A program made the position numbers and the translations under genes. 34,657 nt of DNA from a virus, in IMG/VR virus record IMGVR_UViG_3300044716_000419, positions 1-34,657 of that record; one strand, given 5' to 3'. Position 1 is the stretch's first letter. Each line of letters starts with the position of its first letter. Below the pieces are notes generated by a model. That model saw only the letters and a list, made by a program, of their open reading frames with translations, searched no databases and was not told the origin of the DNA. This document shows positions 1-7,527 of the stretch, one piece after another.

Positions 1-2884
1 CCTTGATATCGCGGTAAGCGAAAAACGTCAGGTCCTTAGTCGTGCCGATCTGCGTCCAGGCGTTATTCTGGACCTCATAGACTGCGTAGGCCGCCGGGAG
101 CGCGCCGACTGGCGCAGTCCAGGAGAGCGCGATCGAAATGTAATGCTGTCGCGCGATCACCGTATCGACTTCGGCCGCGGTCAGGTTCAGGACTGGGCCA
201 GGCCGCACGCTGTCGCGATTGGTCAGGAGCGGGTTATATGGCGGGATCGGTTGCGACTCGGCCGTATAGACGCCAGGCGCGTATGGAACGAGTTCGAGCG
301 TGGCCGTGAGATCCATTCCTGGAGATATCGACTTGACCAGGCAGTCCATGGAGATCCGCTCGAGCGTGCCGAATACGGCCAGTTGACCGACTGCGAGCGC
401 GGGCGAGGCGTACTCGAACGCGATCGAGAACTCATCGATCACGGCCGAGACCTTCAGGTCCACCTGGAATTTATCGGTCACTCTAAATCGGGCGTGCATA
501 TCCGGCGTGACCATGTAGACCTGGTCGTCGAACGTGACGACGTTTCCGGCGATCGACTTGATCCTGGCCCACCCTGCGCCGATCTTTGGCACGTCGTAGG
601 CCAGGCGCACCAGGTCGCCGCGTGCGGCCAGGATGTTCTCGACGCCGGTCTGGATCGTGAACGTCTCGGATCTGAGTTTCGCCTGGGCGATCGAGCGCCG
701 GCCGACGCGCCAGGCGTGCGCGGGCGTCGTAATGCCGACCAGTTCCATCGTCTGAAACTTCGTCGCGTTCGACTCGTTGTATCCGTCGTCGTAGACCACC
801 AGTTCGCGCGATTGCCATTCCTGGCCAGGATCGACGAACTGCACGCGCAGGGCGTGCGGGTGATCGTAATAGGTGATATTCGAGGAGAACCCCGAGGCGT
901 TCCTGGGCGTGAACAGTTGGACCGGGTAGGACCTCGGTCTGTCGATCGCGACCGAATACTTTCCGGCGCGCAGAGACGCGGTCGCGTCCCCGGTCGAGGC
1001 GATCGTCTTCAGGACTTGCCAGGTCGTCGAGTCGCCAGAGATCACGACGTCGCAGTTCGAGCGGGCCTGTCCTGGCGCGTTCGATGCGGCCGTGTTGCAA
1101 TAGTTCGCCCAGTCGAGGAACGCATCGAGATCGATCCTCGAGTCCGCGGCCGGCTTGATCGATCCGGTCCCGCGCAGAACGTCCAGGTATGCCCAGGCCG
1201 GATTCCTAGTCGCGTACTCGCGCCAGACCCCGCCCTCCCAGACCGGCAGGATCGAAGTCACGACCGCGGTCAAGGTGTCGATCATGCCGTTTAACTGGTC
1301 GGTCGCGAGGACCTTCAGTTCGAGGATCGTATGAGGTACGTCCGGCGCGATCGGGGCCGCGTTGCGGATCGCCCGCACCGAGGAGAGATAGACGTCGTCG
1401 GCGATATACCGATCGTCGGAGTCTGGATCGATGCGTGCGACGCGGAACTCGTATTCGCCCTCGGGTAGAGCGAAAGTCATCGAGACCGTAAAGGGGCGCT
1501 GCGTGGCGTTCTGGATCCGAACGACCCGATCGCTAGACAGGACGTTCTCTCGCGCGAAATAGTCCTGGTACTCGACGTGGCGGACGTACTGGGTGTATTG
1601 GCTGTCGCCACCGTCTCGCGCGAGGGGCATCGAGCGTGCGCCGCCCCCGCTATCCCATCCGCCCCAATAGTTGCCATTACCCCAGTCACCATCGCTCGGG
1701 TTGTTGTAGTAGTTGCTTTCCCATTCCTCGCGTATACGCTTGACCGAGACGGCCGCCCCCGCCGGGTAAGCGTTCACGTCAGGCAGGGAATCGACGACCG
1801 CGTGGTTCGGACTCGCCTCATACCACCCGGTCGTCGCCTCCCAGTATCGCGAGATATTGGTCGGGCGATCGAACTCGAATCCGGGGCCGGTGATCGACCT
1901 GGGCGCGGCCGTGAAGTTCTGCCAGGCTCCACCCTCGGCGCGGTACTGAACCATCAGGTCGACCGACTTCGTTCCCAGGTCGCCCGTCGTCGAGTTCACC
2001 GTGGCCATGCCTTGCGGCATATTGAAGTCGAGGACGAACTCACTCCCGACCGCGCCGCCTGTCACCTGTCGCCACCCGGTGTAAAGGAGTTTCTGCGAGT
2101 AATCGGTCTGGTAGGTGTCTCGGTTGTAGAGCGCGAGCGCGTCGCCCTTTTTAAATCTCTGGTGGACGACGTACTCGATCGACTGGAACGAATCGATCGG
2201 GTTGTCGCCGATACGGATATCCTCGACCACTAGCGGGCCGTATCCGAAGTCGAAAAGCATATAGAGCGTTTGCTGATCCGCGAGCGAACTCACGAACGGC
2301 CTGGCCGCGTAGTTCGGGGCCATTTTCACGCGCCCATAGACGCGCGGGATCGCGCGGTACTGTTGGCCTGTGTTCTTGTTTACCGACCACCCGAAGGCGT
2401 CGGCCTCACGCGCGCCCGTGTTGCCTGAGACGCCCAGGCCTGTCGCGTCGAGTGTCGGAGGCGGGAATATCGCATTGAGCGCGAGACTCGCGGCCATAGT
2501 CACGGCCGCCGCGGTCAATGCCGAGGCGACCAGGAACGCCGTCGTCCCGGCCTTGAACCCCAAAGCACCCGCCGCGAGCGGACCCAGGTAAACGGAGGCG
2601 ACGACTGCGATCGCGATCAGGGCGACCGTCTTTAGGATGTTCCCGATTCCCTGGCCGCCCTGGGGGCGAACCACCAGGACGATCGGCGCGTCTTGCTTGA
2701 GGCGAACGAGTTTCCAATGCTCGCGCGTGACCAGGCTGTCGCCGATCCGGACCTCGATATAAGTCTCTAGCCATTGGTTCCCTGCGACCGCCTGGTCGAC
2801 GATCTCCTGGACCGTCGCGCCGACCCGGTAAGGAACGACCTGGTAGTTCCCTTGGATCCCCTGGAACGGGTTGTCCCTAAATAT
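1..2884 (-). CDS. J-like tail tip / host-specificity protein, N-terminal part (runs off the window start)
   Basis: This is the first 961 codons of the central tail-tip protein, which closes the tube and carries receptor-binding parts. A hydrophobic, Ala/Gly-rich stretch lies at about residues 75-125, a common feature near the N-terminus of J proteins. Tail-tip core sequence follows, and a fibronectin-III-like strand pattern appears just before position 1. The frame stays open to the window edge and its continuation is probably the ORF ending at 33368. No ATG, GTG or TTG precedes the first well-formed residues (NPFQGIQGNYQVVPY). The best initiation point is an ATA at 2884, overlapping the stop of the peptidase gene; the first standard start would cost about 65 residues. 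Family and position (after DUF1833 and NlpC/P60) are strongly supported; the start is not. Confidence 0.8.
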   Translation of the reverse strand, partial: MFRDNPFQGIQGNYQVVPYRVGATVQEIVDQAVAGNQWLETYIEVRIGDSLVTREHWKLVRLKQDAPIVLVVRPQGGQGIGNILKTVALIAIAVVASVYLGPLAAGALGFKAGTTAFLVASALTAAAVTMAASLALNAIFPPPTLDATGLGVSGNTGAREADAFGWSVNKNTGQQYRAIPRVYGRVKMAPNYAARPFVSSLADQQTLYMLFDFGYGPLVVEDIRIGDNPIDSFQSIEYVVHQRFKKGDALALYNRDTYQTDYSQKLLYTGWRQVTGGAVGSEFVLDFNMPQGMATVNSTTGDLGTKSVDLMVQYRAEGGAWQNFTAAPRSITGPGFEFDRPTNISRYWEATTGWYEASPNHAVVDSLPDVNAYPAGAAVSVKRIREEWESNYYNNPSDGDWGNGNYWGGWDSGGGARSMPLARDGGDSQYTQYVRHVEYQDYFARENVLSSDRVVRIQNATQRPFTVSMTFALPEGEYEFRVARIDPDSDDRYIADDVYLSSVRAIRNAAPIAPDVPHTILELKVLATDQLNGMIDTLTAVVTSILPVWEGGVWREYATRNPAWAYLDVLRGTGSIKPAADSRIDLDAFLDWANYCNTAASNAPGQARSNCDVVISGDSTTWQVLKTIASTGDATASLRAGKYSVAIDRPRSYPVQLFTPRNASGFSSNITYYDHPHALRVQFVDPGQEWQSRELVVYDDGYNESNATKFQTMELVGITTPAHAWRVGRRSIAQAKLRSETFTIQTGVENILAARGDLVRLAYDVPKIGAGWARIKSIAGNVVTFDDQVYMVTPDMHARFRVTDKFQVDLKVSAVIDEFSIAFEYASPALAVGQLAVFGTLERISMDCLVKSISPGMDLTATLELVPYAPGVYTAESQPIPPYNPLLTNRDSVRPGPVLNLTAAEVDTVIARQHYISIALSWTAPVGALPAAYAVYEVQNNAWTQIGTTKDLTFFAYRDIK

Positions 2885-3269
2885 CGCGTGGCCGGAAAAA
2901 CCCGACGATTCGATGACGCCAGACCTCGGAGTCGATTCTTTCGACTGCGCTCGACGCGCCTTCCTGGTTGTGGATAAAGTAGGTCGCATCGATCAGGATC
3001 CCGACGTGGCAAGCAAAGCGCCCGACTCGAAATAGGACGACGTCGCCGCCTTGCGGGTCCTGGACCCTTTCGAATTGGTGCTGTTGTTCGCTGATTGTTT
3101 TATCGGCCGCGTCGTAGTTGCGCGGATCGTTGTATAGGTCTCGGAAGTCGGGGAACTCGCGCCCCAGGATCTCCCGGTAAAATATTCGGACCAGACCCAG
3201 GCAGTCGCACCCGTCATGCGTTTCGCCGTGGACCTGGTAGGGAATGCCGATAAGGTCGGAGACATTCAT
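2877..3269 (-). CDS. NlpC/P60-type tail tip peptidase (lambda gpK-like)
   Basis: This 130-residue protein is a papain-like NlpC/P60 cysteine peptidase. In siphoviruses it belongs to the tail tip and helps open peptidoglycan during DNA entry. The catalytic Cys is C23 in the motif GCDCLG, the His is H88 in ACHVGIL, and H100 is a candidate third residue. It lies between the DUF1833 minor tail gene and the J gene, which is the usual place. The length matches a lone NlpC/P60 domain without the extra N-terminal Mov34-type domain of lambda gpK. Its stop codon overlaps the likely start of J. Because no other cell-wall enzyme is visible in the genome, it is also the only recognisable peptidoglycan hydrolase, but a tail role is far more likely than lysis. 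Confidence 0.88.
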   Translation of the reverse strand: MNVSDLIGIPYQVHGETHDGCDCLGLVRIFYREILGREFPDFRDLYNDPRNYDAADKTISEQQHQFERVQDPQGGDVVLFRVGRFACHVGILIDATYFIHNQEGASSAVERIDSEVWRHRIVGFFRPRDI

Positions 3270-3276
3270 CGCGCCC

Positions 3277-3747
3277 CTATTTGAACAGGCCGGCGAAGTT
3301 CGACGGCAAATATCGATGCTTCGGGAATGCGGTATTGAGGAGATCGTCGACGGTCAGGGTCATCGTGATTTCGTCCTTATCGAACGTAATGGCCGCGACT
3401 CTCATATTCTCGATCGAGGCCTCGATATAGTCGGGCGACGAGGCCAGAATCAATTCCAGGCGAACGTCCATCGGGCCGACAATGCTGCGGATCTCGTCGA
3501 TCAGTTCGAGGCTTGCGTTCTGCGCCTTGATCTCGATCGCGGGTAAGGTCTCGCCGTCGTCTGGCGGGAGTGCCATCTCGAGCGGGAACGCCATGTATTC
3601 CTGGCCGCGAGAGACGATATCCTCGAGGTTGTTCACCAGGCGGATCGGTGTCGCGAATGATGGGTGATTGAACTCGAACAGGAACAGGAAAACCTCGCCC
3701 GTATTCGGTGCGAGTGCGGCCTGGACGAGTCTCTGAGAAAAGGCCAT
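3277..3747 (-). CDS. DUF1833-type minor tail protein (lambda gpL-like position)
   Basis: The 156-residue product fits the DUF1833 family of phage minor tail proteins. Members start with a short helix and continue as a beta-rich domain with conserved phrases such as 'FLFLFEFNHP' and 'LEDIVSRGQEYMAFP', both visible here. It ends with 'PKHRYLPSNFAGLF', typical for tail-tip proteins of this kind. It is thought to join the distal tail tube to the tip complex, the role of gpL in lambda. The start follows the upstream stop by three bases, and the gene ends seven bases before the NlpC/P60 start, so translation is probably coupled. No unusual features. Confidence 0.8.
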   Translation of the reverse strand: MAFSQRLVQAALAPNTGEVFLFLFEFNHPSFATPIRLVNNLEDIVSRGQEYMAFPLEMALPPDDGETLPAIEIKAQNASLELIDEIRSIVGPMDVRLELILASSPDYIEASIENMRVAAITFDKDEITMTLTVDDLLNTAFPKHRYLPSNFAGLFK

Positions 3748-3750
3748 CGC

Positions 3751-4098
3751 TTAGACCTCCTCGAGTTCGCAGTCGATATTCCAATCGAGCGGACCGATTG
3801 ACGTAATCGCAGGCGCTTTGAGAAATTTAAACGTAACAGGCAAGGCTGTAATCGGCTTGATCCAGTCGAACGGGAGGCTCCCTTGCGCCAGTTCAATATT
3901 GTAGAAATTCAGGAACGCGACGTATCCCTCGCGGTCGACCCAGAAAGACAGGTTCGCCTTAATGCGTGTCTTCGTGAACCGTGGCCGCGACATAGTCGGA
4001 CCGATATCAGGGTTCGACCGGATCACGCCGTCGATCATCGTCTCCGAGTATTCCTTGTTCGGGCGGTCCTGGAGGACCTGGGGCCAGGTGGGATTCAT
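3751..4098 (-). CDS. Minor tail protein directly after the tape measure (lambda gpM-like position)
   Basis: This 115-residue protein begins at the base after the tape-measure stop and is followed by the DUF1833 gene. In lambda-like tails this slot holds the distal tail protein gpM. The sequence has no enzymatic motif. It is rich in aromatic residues and beta-strand-like segments ('WPQVLQDRPNKEYSE' near the start, 'SRPRFTKTRIKANLSFWVD' in the middle), consistent with a small beta-sandwich tube-end protein. Assignment rests mainly on gene order and on general resemblance to phage minor tail proteins. Confidence 0.68.
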   Translation of the reverse strand: MNPTWPQVLQDRPNKEYSETMIDGVIRSNPDIGPTMSRPRFTKTRIKANLSFWVDREGYVAFLNFYNIELAQGSLPFDWIKPITALPVTFKFLKAPAITSIGPLDWNIDCELEEV

Positions 4099-6213
4099 CT
4101 ATCGCTGTCCTTGTCGTCTGAGGCCGTAGGTCGAAGTCATCGCGCGATCGAACTGGCCGCTCGCGATTCCGTCCTGGACGACCTTGCTGATATAAACGTC
4201 GATCGTCTTGCCGCCGTTCGGGTCCTGGCGTTCCTCGGTCCTTACTTCGCCGCCGGTCGCGTTGTAGACGTTGACGACAGTCGTCGATCCACCGCCCGAG
4301 GCCGAGACGCCGAGTTTCCCGTCGGATCCGCGCTTAAGTGGCATGATCGCTTCGGGACCCGCCTCAAAAGCGAGGCCTGTCTTTCCGCCCGCCATGGGGA
4401 ACGTCATCGGCGTATTGAATACGCCACCCTTCGCGAACGGGATCACGTTAGACGCACCCGCGGAGATCGACGAATCGAATGCGTTGCCGTTCGCCGAGGA
4501 CGTCCATCCGCCCGCGGTCGAACCGCCGGAGGGTCCAGTCGGCGAGAAAAACGACAGGCCGCTCATGGCCTGCTTTAGTGACTTGACCAGAGGCTCGACG
4601 ATCATCACCTGGAACGCGACCGCGGCCAGACCCTTTACTAGCTTGTTCATCGTGTCGGCGAAAGAGTCACCCGCGATCACCGCGGCCGTCATCGCCTGGC
4701 CCAGGAGTTGAGTAAATTCAGAGACCAGGGGAGTCGACTCGGCGAGTTTGGTTTTCGCCGACGCCATGGTCTCGTTGTATTGCTGCATACTGACCCGGCC
4801 GGCCTCATAGTGATAATTGAGGCGCTCCATGGTCCGGTCGTATTCCTCCAGGGGAGTCCTGGCCTGGCCGACCAGGGCGTTCGCATCGGCCTGGAGAATG
4901 TTCGCACGCTCGAGTGCTGCGTTTCTCTGGAGGAGGTTCTCGAGCGCCTCCTGTTGAAACTCGGTGTAAGACGTGACGCCGTTTTTCTGTTGCTCGCGCA
5001 GTTCGATCAGTTTCTTTTCTGATTCGGTCACTCGCTCGAGCGAGATCCGCCAGTTCTCCTGGCCGGACGTGAGGCGTCGATTCGTCTCGAGGAGTTCCTC
5101 TTGCTTGGCCTGGTAGCCGGTCGCGAGTTTCTCGAACGCGGCCAGGTCGCGCAGGAACTCGTCGAGGCTTTTCTTTGCCTCGCGCGCAGTACGATCCGCG
5201 TCGCGCTTGGCGTCCGCCTCGGCTTTCCTGCGCTCGCCGGTCGTGCGGAGTGGCCGGCCGCTGTTGACCTCGGCCAGGAACTTCTCGGTCTGCTTGACCG
5301 AGATCTCGAGTTGTCTCTGGCCGCGGGTCGCCTCGTTGATCGACTTCACCCAGGCCGTGAACTCCTTTGTCGGCTCCTTCGTGGCCGAGTAGATCTTGAC
5401 GACGGTCTCGAGGTAGTCCGTCGCGGAGATTTTCATATCCGCATAGGCGTCCTTTGCCTTGAGGATCTCGTCGACTTGCGATCCGTTGATATTCCAACCA
5501 GGCGCGAGGAGTTGCGGGCTGTCGAGCGGGACCGCGTTCCCGCGCAGGGGTCCGACTTCGCCGCGCGCGTCGGCCGCCTTGCTGTCCTGGACCGATTTCT
5601 TAAACTGTAACCAGGCGCGATTAAAGAATCCGAGTTTCTCGACGCCCTCCTCAATGCTTGCGATTAGACTCGTTCGCAGATCCACCGCGGCCACCTGGGC
5701 CAAGGTGATATTTAGCTGCATACTCGTCCGGATCAGTTTCTTAGTCTCGTCGTCCGCGTCGCGGTACTGTTCGATCAAAGGATCGAAAGACGATTCCGAA
5801 ACCAGGTCGAGCGCGGTCGCGAGATCTTTCTGCGCCTTGCGCGCATTGTCGGCCGCCTTCTCGAGTTCGATCGTCTCGTCTTTAAGTGCTTTGATCGCCT
5901 CGATCATCGGAGGCAGTAAAGCGAACGCGACGCCAATGGCCGCACCGACTGCACCGAAACCGCCCAGGAGTTGAGGCGCTTGCTGTCCGAAGGCGCGGAG
6001 CGCGTCCTGGCCGCCTGTCACCTGGACGATAAAGTCCTGGACTTGATAGCTTGCGTTCTGAACGCCGCGGCCCATTGTGGTCATGCCGCCGGCCGTGGTC
6101 GTCGCCACCGAACCCATGCCGCGCATGGCCACCGACGCGCGTTCGGCCTCCCTCACCGCCTGGGAGGCGTCGACCTGGATCCTGTACAGTAACTCGCGGC
6201 TTTCAGTTGCCAT
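4099..6213 (-). CDS. Tail length tape measure protein
   Basis: The 704-residue protein shows the layout of a tape measure. An N-terminal part has small-residue repeats and 'MGRGVQNASYQVQDFIVQ'. A hydrophobic segment (about residues 83-110) can be threaded through a membrane during DNA injection. A long charged, helical, coiled-coil-like middle follows. The C-terminal region contains 'AKGGVFNTPMTFPMAGG' and 'GPEAIMPLKRG', a hallmark of lambda-type tape measures. At about 0.15 nm per residue it predicts a tail near 105 nm, in the normal siphovirus range. No lysozyme or peptidase insert is visible. It follows the chaperone G/GT pair, as is standard. The ATG shares one base with the stop of a small upstream frame. 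Confidence 0.93.
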   Translation of the reverse strand: MATESRELLYRIQVDASQAVREAERASVAMRGMGSVATTTAGGMTTMGRGVQNASYQVQDFIVQVTGGQDALRAFGQQAPQLLGGFGAVGAAIGVAFALLPPMIEAIKALKDETIELEKAADNARKAQKDLATALDLVSESSFDPLIEQYRDADDETKKLIRTSMQLNITLAQVAAVDLRTSLIASIEEGVEKLGFFNRAWLQFKKSVQDSKAADARGEVGPLRGNAVPLDSPQLLAPGWNINGSQVDEILKAKDAYADMKISATDYLETVVKIYSATKEPTKEFTAWVKSINEATRGQRQLEISVKQTEKFLAEVNSGRPLRTTGERRKAEADAKRDADRTAREAKKSLDEFLRDLAAFEKLATGYQAKQEELLETNRRLTSGQENWRISLERVTESEKKLIELREQQKNGVTSYTEFQQEALENLLQRNAALERANILQADANALVGQARTPLEEYDRTMERLNYHYEAGRVSMQQYNETMASAKTKLAESTPLVSEFTQLLGQAMTAAVIAGDSFADTMNKLVKGLAAVAFQVMIVEPLVKSLKQAMSGLSFFSPTGPSGGSTAGGWTSSANGNAFDSSISAGASNVIPFAKGGVFNTPMTFPMAGGKTGLAFEAGPEAIMPLKRGSDGKLGVSASGGGSTTVVNVYNATGGEVRTEERQDPNGGKTIDVYISKVVQDGIASGQFDRAMTSTYGLRRQGQR

Positions 6214-6353
6214 TAGAATTTAATCCCGATTTTGATCGCCGGCCATCGTTTATTAGGGTTATTCAATGCCCGATTATAGTTCTCGATCCACACATCGCCA
6301 ACATAAAGCGATCGATATCTGGTTCTCAATACTCGGGCGATTAAATCGGTAAT
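6213..6353 (-). CDS. Possible small tail protein with a non-standard start, just upstream of the tape measure
   Basis: The interval between the 160-residue gene and the tape measure contains an open frame whose sequence looks like protein, including 'RYRSLYVGDVWIENYN' and a C-terminus 'WPAIKIGIKF'. Its stop overlaps the tape-measure ATG by one base (TAATG), the arrangement used at several other junctions here. It has no ATG and no good Shine-Dalgarno-linked GTG or TTG. The frame is open from about 6437, in the -1 frame relative to the upstream gene. The 5' limit given is an ATT three bases after the upstream stop and is only a guess. TTG at 6329 or a frameshift extension of the upstream gene are alternatives. 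Function unknown. Confidence 0.4.
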   Translation of the reverse strand: MTDLIARVLRTRYRSLYVGDVWIENYNRALNNPNKRWPAIKIGIKF

Positions 6354-6355
6354 GG

Positions 6356-6838
6356 CTAACTGCTTGACGTAGGATCCGCGGATCCGTCGATTGACTCGAG
6401 GTTTCGGAAGTATTCCGCCTCGGACGTGATCCGGATATCATCGCGCGGCTTAATGTTGACGAGTTCGGCCTCGCTCACCTGGCGGCCATTCAGGAGGACG
6501 ACCGTCTTCGATGCGACGCCGCCAAGCGATAGGCGCGAATAGGACTTCGAGTATTGCTGCATCATGGCCACCGCATCGCGGACCGCTTTCTGGATTAGCG
6601 TCGTCGGTGCGAATACGGCTTCGAGGCGTTTCTGCGCGGACTTGATCGTACCGGGTCGGCCGTCCGCGTAGATCACCGGCTTATCGTTCCCGAGGCGGAT
6701 CTGTTCGGCGACTTTCTGCGTAAAAAAGTCGTGCATAAAATCTTGGATCGAGGTCTTACCAGGCAGGAACCCGTCGGGGAACGTGACGTTCTGGACGCCA
6801 GTCTTTCCGATCGTGATCTCATGCCTTAGATTTGTCAT
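6356..6838 (-). CDS. Unknown tail-region protein (160 aa)
   Basis: I do not recognise this family. The product is mixed alpha/beta. It begins with 'MTNLRHEITIGKTGVQNVTFPDG' and has a basic middle (around residues 55-75) and a Ser-rich tail. Its start lies 20 bases inside the end of the -1 frameshifted chaperone frame, and it sits between the chaperones and the tape measure. That slot sometimes carries an additional tail assembly factor. An internal phrase 'VLLNGRQVSEAELVNIKPRDDI' suggests a compact beta domain. It is probably co-translated with its neighbours and needed for tail assembly, but this is inferred from position only. Confidence 0.6.
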   Translation of the reverse strand: MTNLRHEITIGKTGVQNVTFPDGFLPGKTSIQDFMHDFFTQKVAEQIRLGNDKPVIYADGRPGTIKSAQKRLEAVFAPTTLIQKAVRDAVAMMQQYSKSYSRLSLGGVASKTVVLLNGRQVSEAELVNIKPRDDIRITSEAEYFRNLESIDGSADPTSSS

Positions 6839-7501
6839 TTGCGATTTTCAAATATTCGTTGTCGAGTTGCCGCAAAGTAGAGACCGCTGCATCCGGGAGA
6901 CTGAGTCGGTCCTGGGCTTGCCATAGAACCGTCTGGGGAATCGGCCCTGGCCCGCCGAACGTATACGCCCGGCATGAGGAGAGATCGAAAAACAGAGACA
7001 AAAGAATCGACTCCATACCGATCTCAGGGGCGAGGTGTTCGGCGCGTATCGCTCCGATCTTTTTAAGTTGCTCATAAAAGGCCTCTTTCCCTCCCCATTC
7101 GATCGCCCAGGCTAGGGCTTTTTTAGCTTGTCGGTCTCCTGCTCGACCTCGGCCTCTTGCGTCTCGGTGTAGTTCTGCGCGGCTCCCCAGACCTCATCGA
7201 GCGCGAAAGGGTATTCCTCGAAAAACGCCTTCGCGTTCTCCTGGTTGAAATCCTTATCGACGCCCTCCCAAGAGAGGATGCACATCTCGACGAATACCTC
7301 TCGCTGCGTCTCGAGGACTTGCAACATATCGGCGTTCTGGAGATCGATCCCCGCGGGCAGGCGACGGAGGACCGTCATCTGGAATTTTCGATTCGCTGAG
7401 ATTGGGGGCGAGATCCGAAACTTCACTTCCGGCGCGTCTTTCAATGCGTGGACGAATCCGTCCCGTAGGACGGCCGGAAGTTTGTAGGCGTCTAGACTCA
7501 T
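6819..7501 (-). CDS. Tail assembly chaperone, -1 frameshift product (gpGT-like)
   Basis: This is the predicted 227-residue fusion made when ribosomes slip back one base on A_AAA_AAG (7124-7118), one codon before the zero-frame stop. The first 128 residues are those of the short chaperone. The following 99 come from a frame that lacks its own start near the junction and is open from the slip site to 6819. The added part begins 'ALAWAIEWGGKEAFYEQLK' and contains 'MESILLSLFFDLSSC'. In lambda and many siphoviruses the G and GT forms coat the tape measure and recruit tail tube subunits, and both forms are needed at a set ratio. Position between tail tube and tape measure agrees. I checked the relative frame by arithmetic; expression is inferred. 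Confidence 0.82.
7112..7501 (-). CDS. Tail assembly chaperone, short form (gpG-like)
   Basis: The 129-residue short form is encoded between tail tube and tape measure. It has a Shine-Dalgarno AAGGAG eight bases before the ATG. The sequence starts 'MSLDAYKLPAVLRDGFVHAL', is mostly alpha/beta with a charged end rich in Glu and Lys ('EVEQETDKLKKP'), and shows no enzymatic motif. It resembles gpG-like chaperones in size, acidity and gene position. A proportion of ribosomes should bypass its stop by -1 slippage to make the longer fusion. It is expected to bind the tape measure during assembly and to be absent from the mature virion. Confidence 0.8.
   Translation of the reverse strand: MSLDAYKLPAVLRDGFVHALKDAPEVKFRISPPISANRKFQMTVLRRLPAGIDLQNADMLQVLETQREVFVEMCILSWEGVDKDFNQENAKAFFEEYPFALDEVWGAAQNYTETQEAEVEQETDKLKKP
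7118..7124 (-). other. Programmed -1 ribosomal frameshift site (A_AAA_AAG)
   Basis: Reading the minus strand in the chaperone frame, codons CTA AAA AAG CCC TAG contain the heptamer A AAA AAG. This is among the most efficient -1 slippery sequences in bacteria. The zero frame stops one codon later, while the -1 frame is open for 99 more codons. No clear downstream pseudoknot was found by eye. Confidence 0.88.
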
Positions 7502-7527
7502 TAGGCGTTCTCCTTTTCAATAACGAT

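Noticed and set aside
143-1294. 383-codon open frame on the plus strand
   Set aside because: It lies antisense to the J gene, is very rich in Arg, Asp and Gly, and has no domain or ribosome site. Such mirror frames occur throughout this GC-rich genome.
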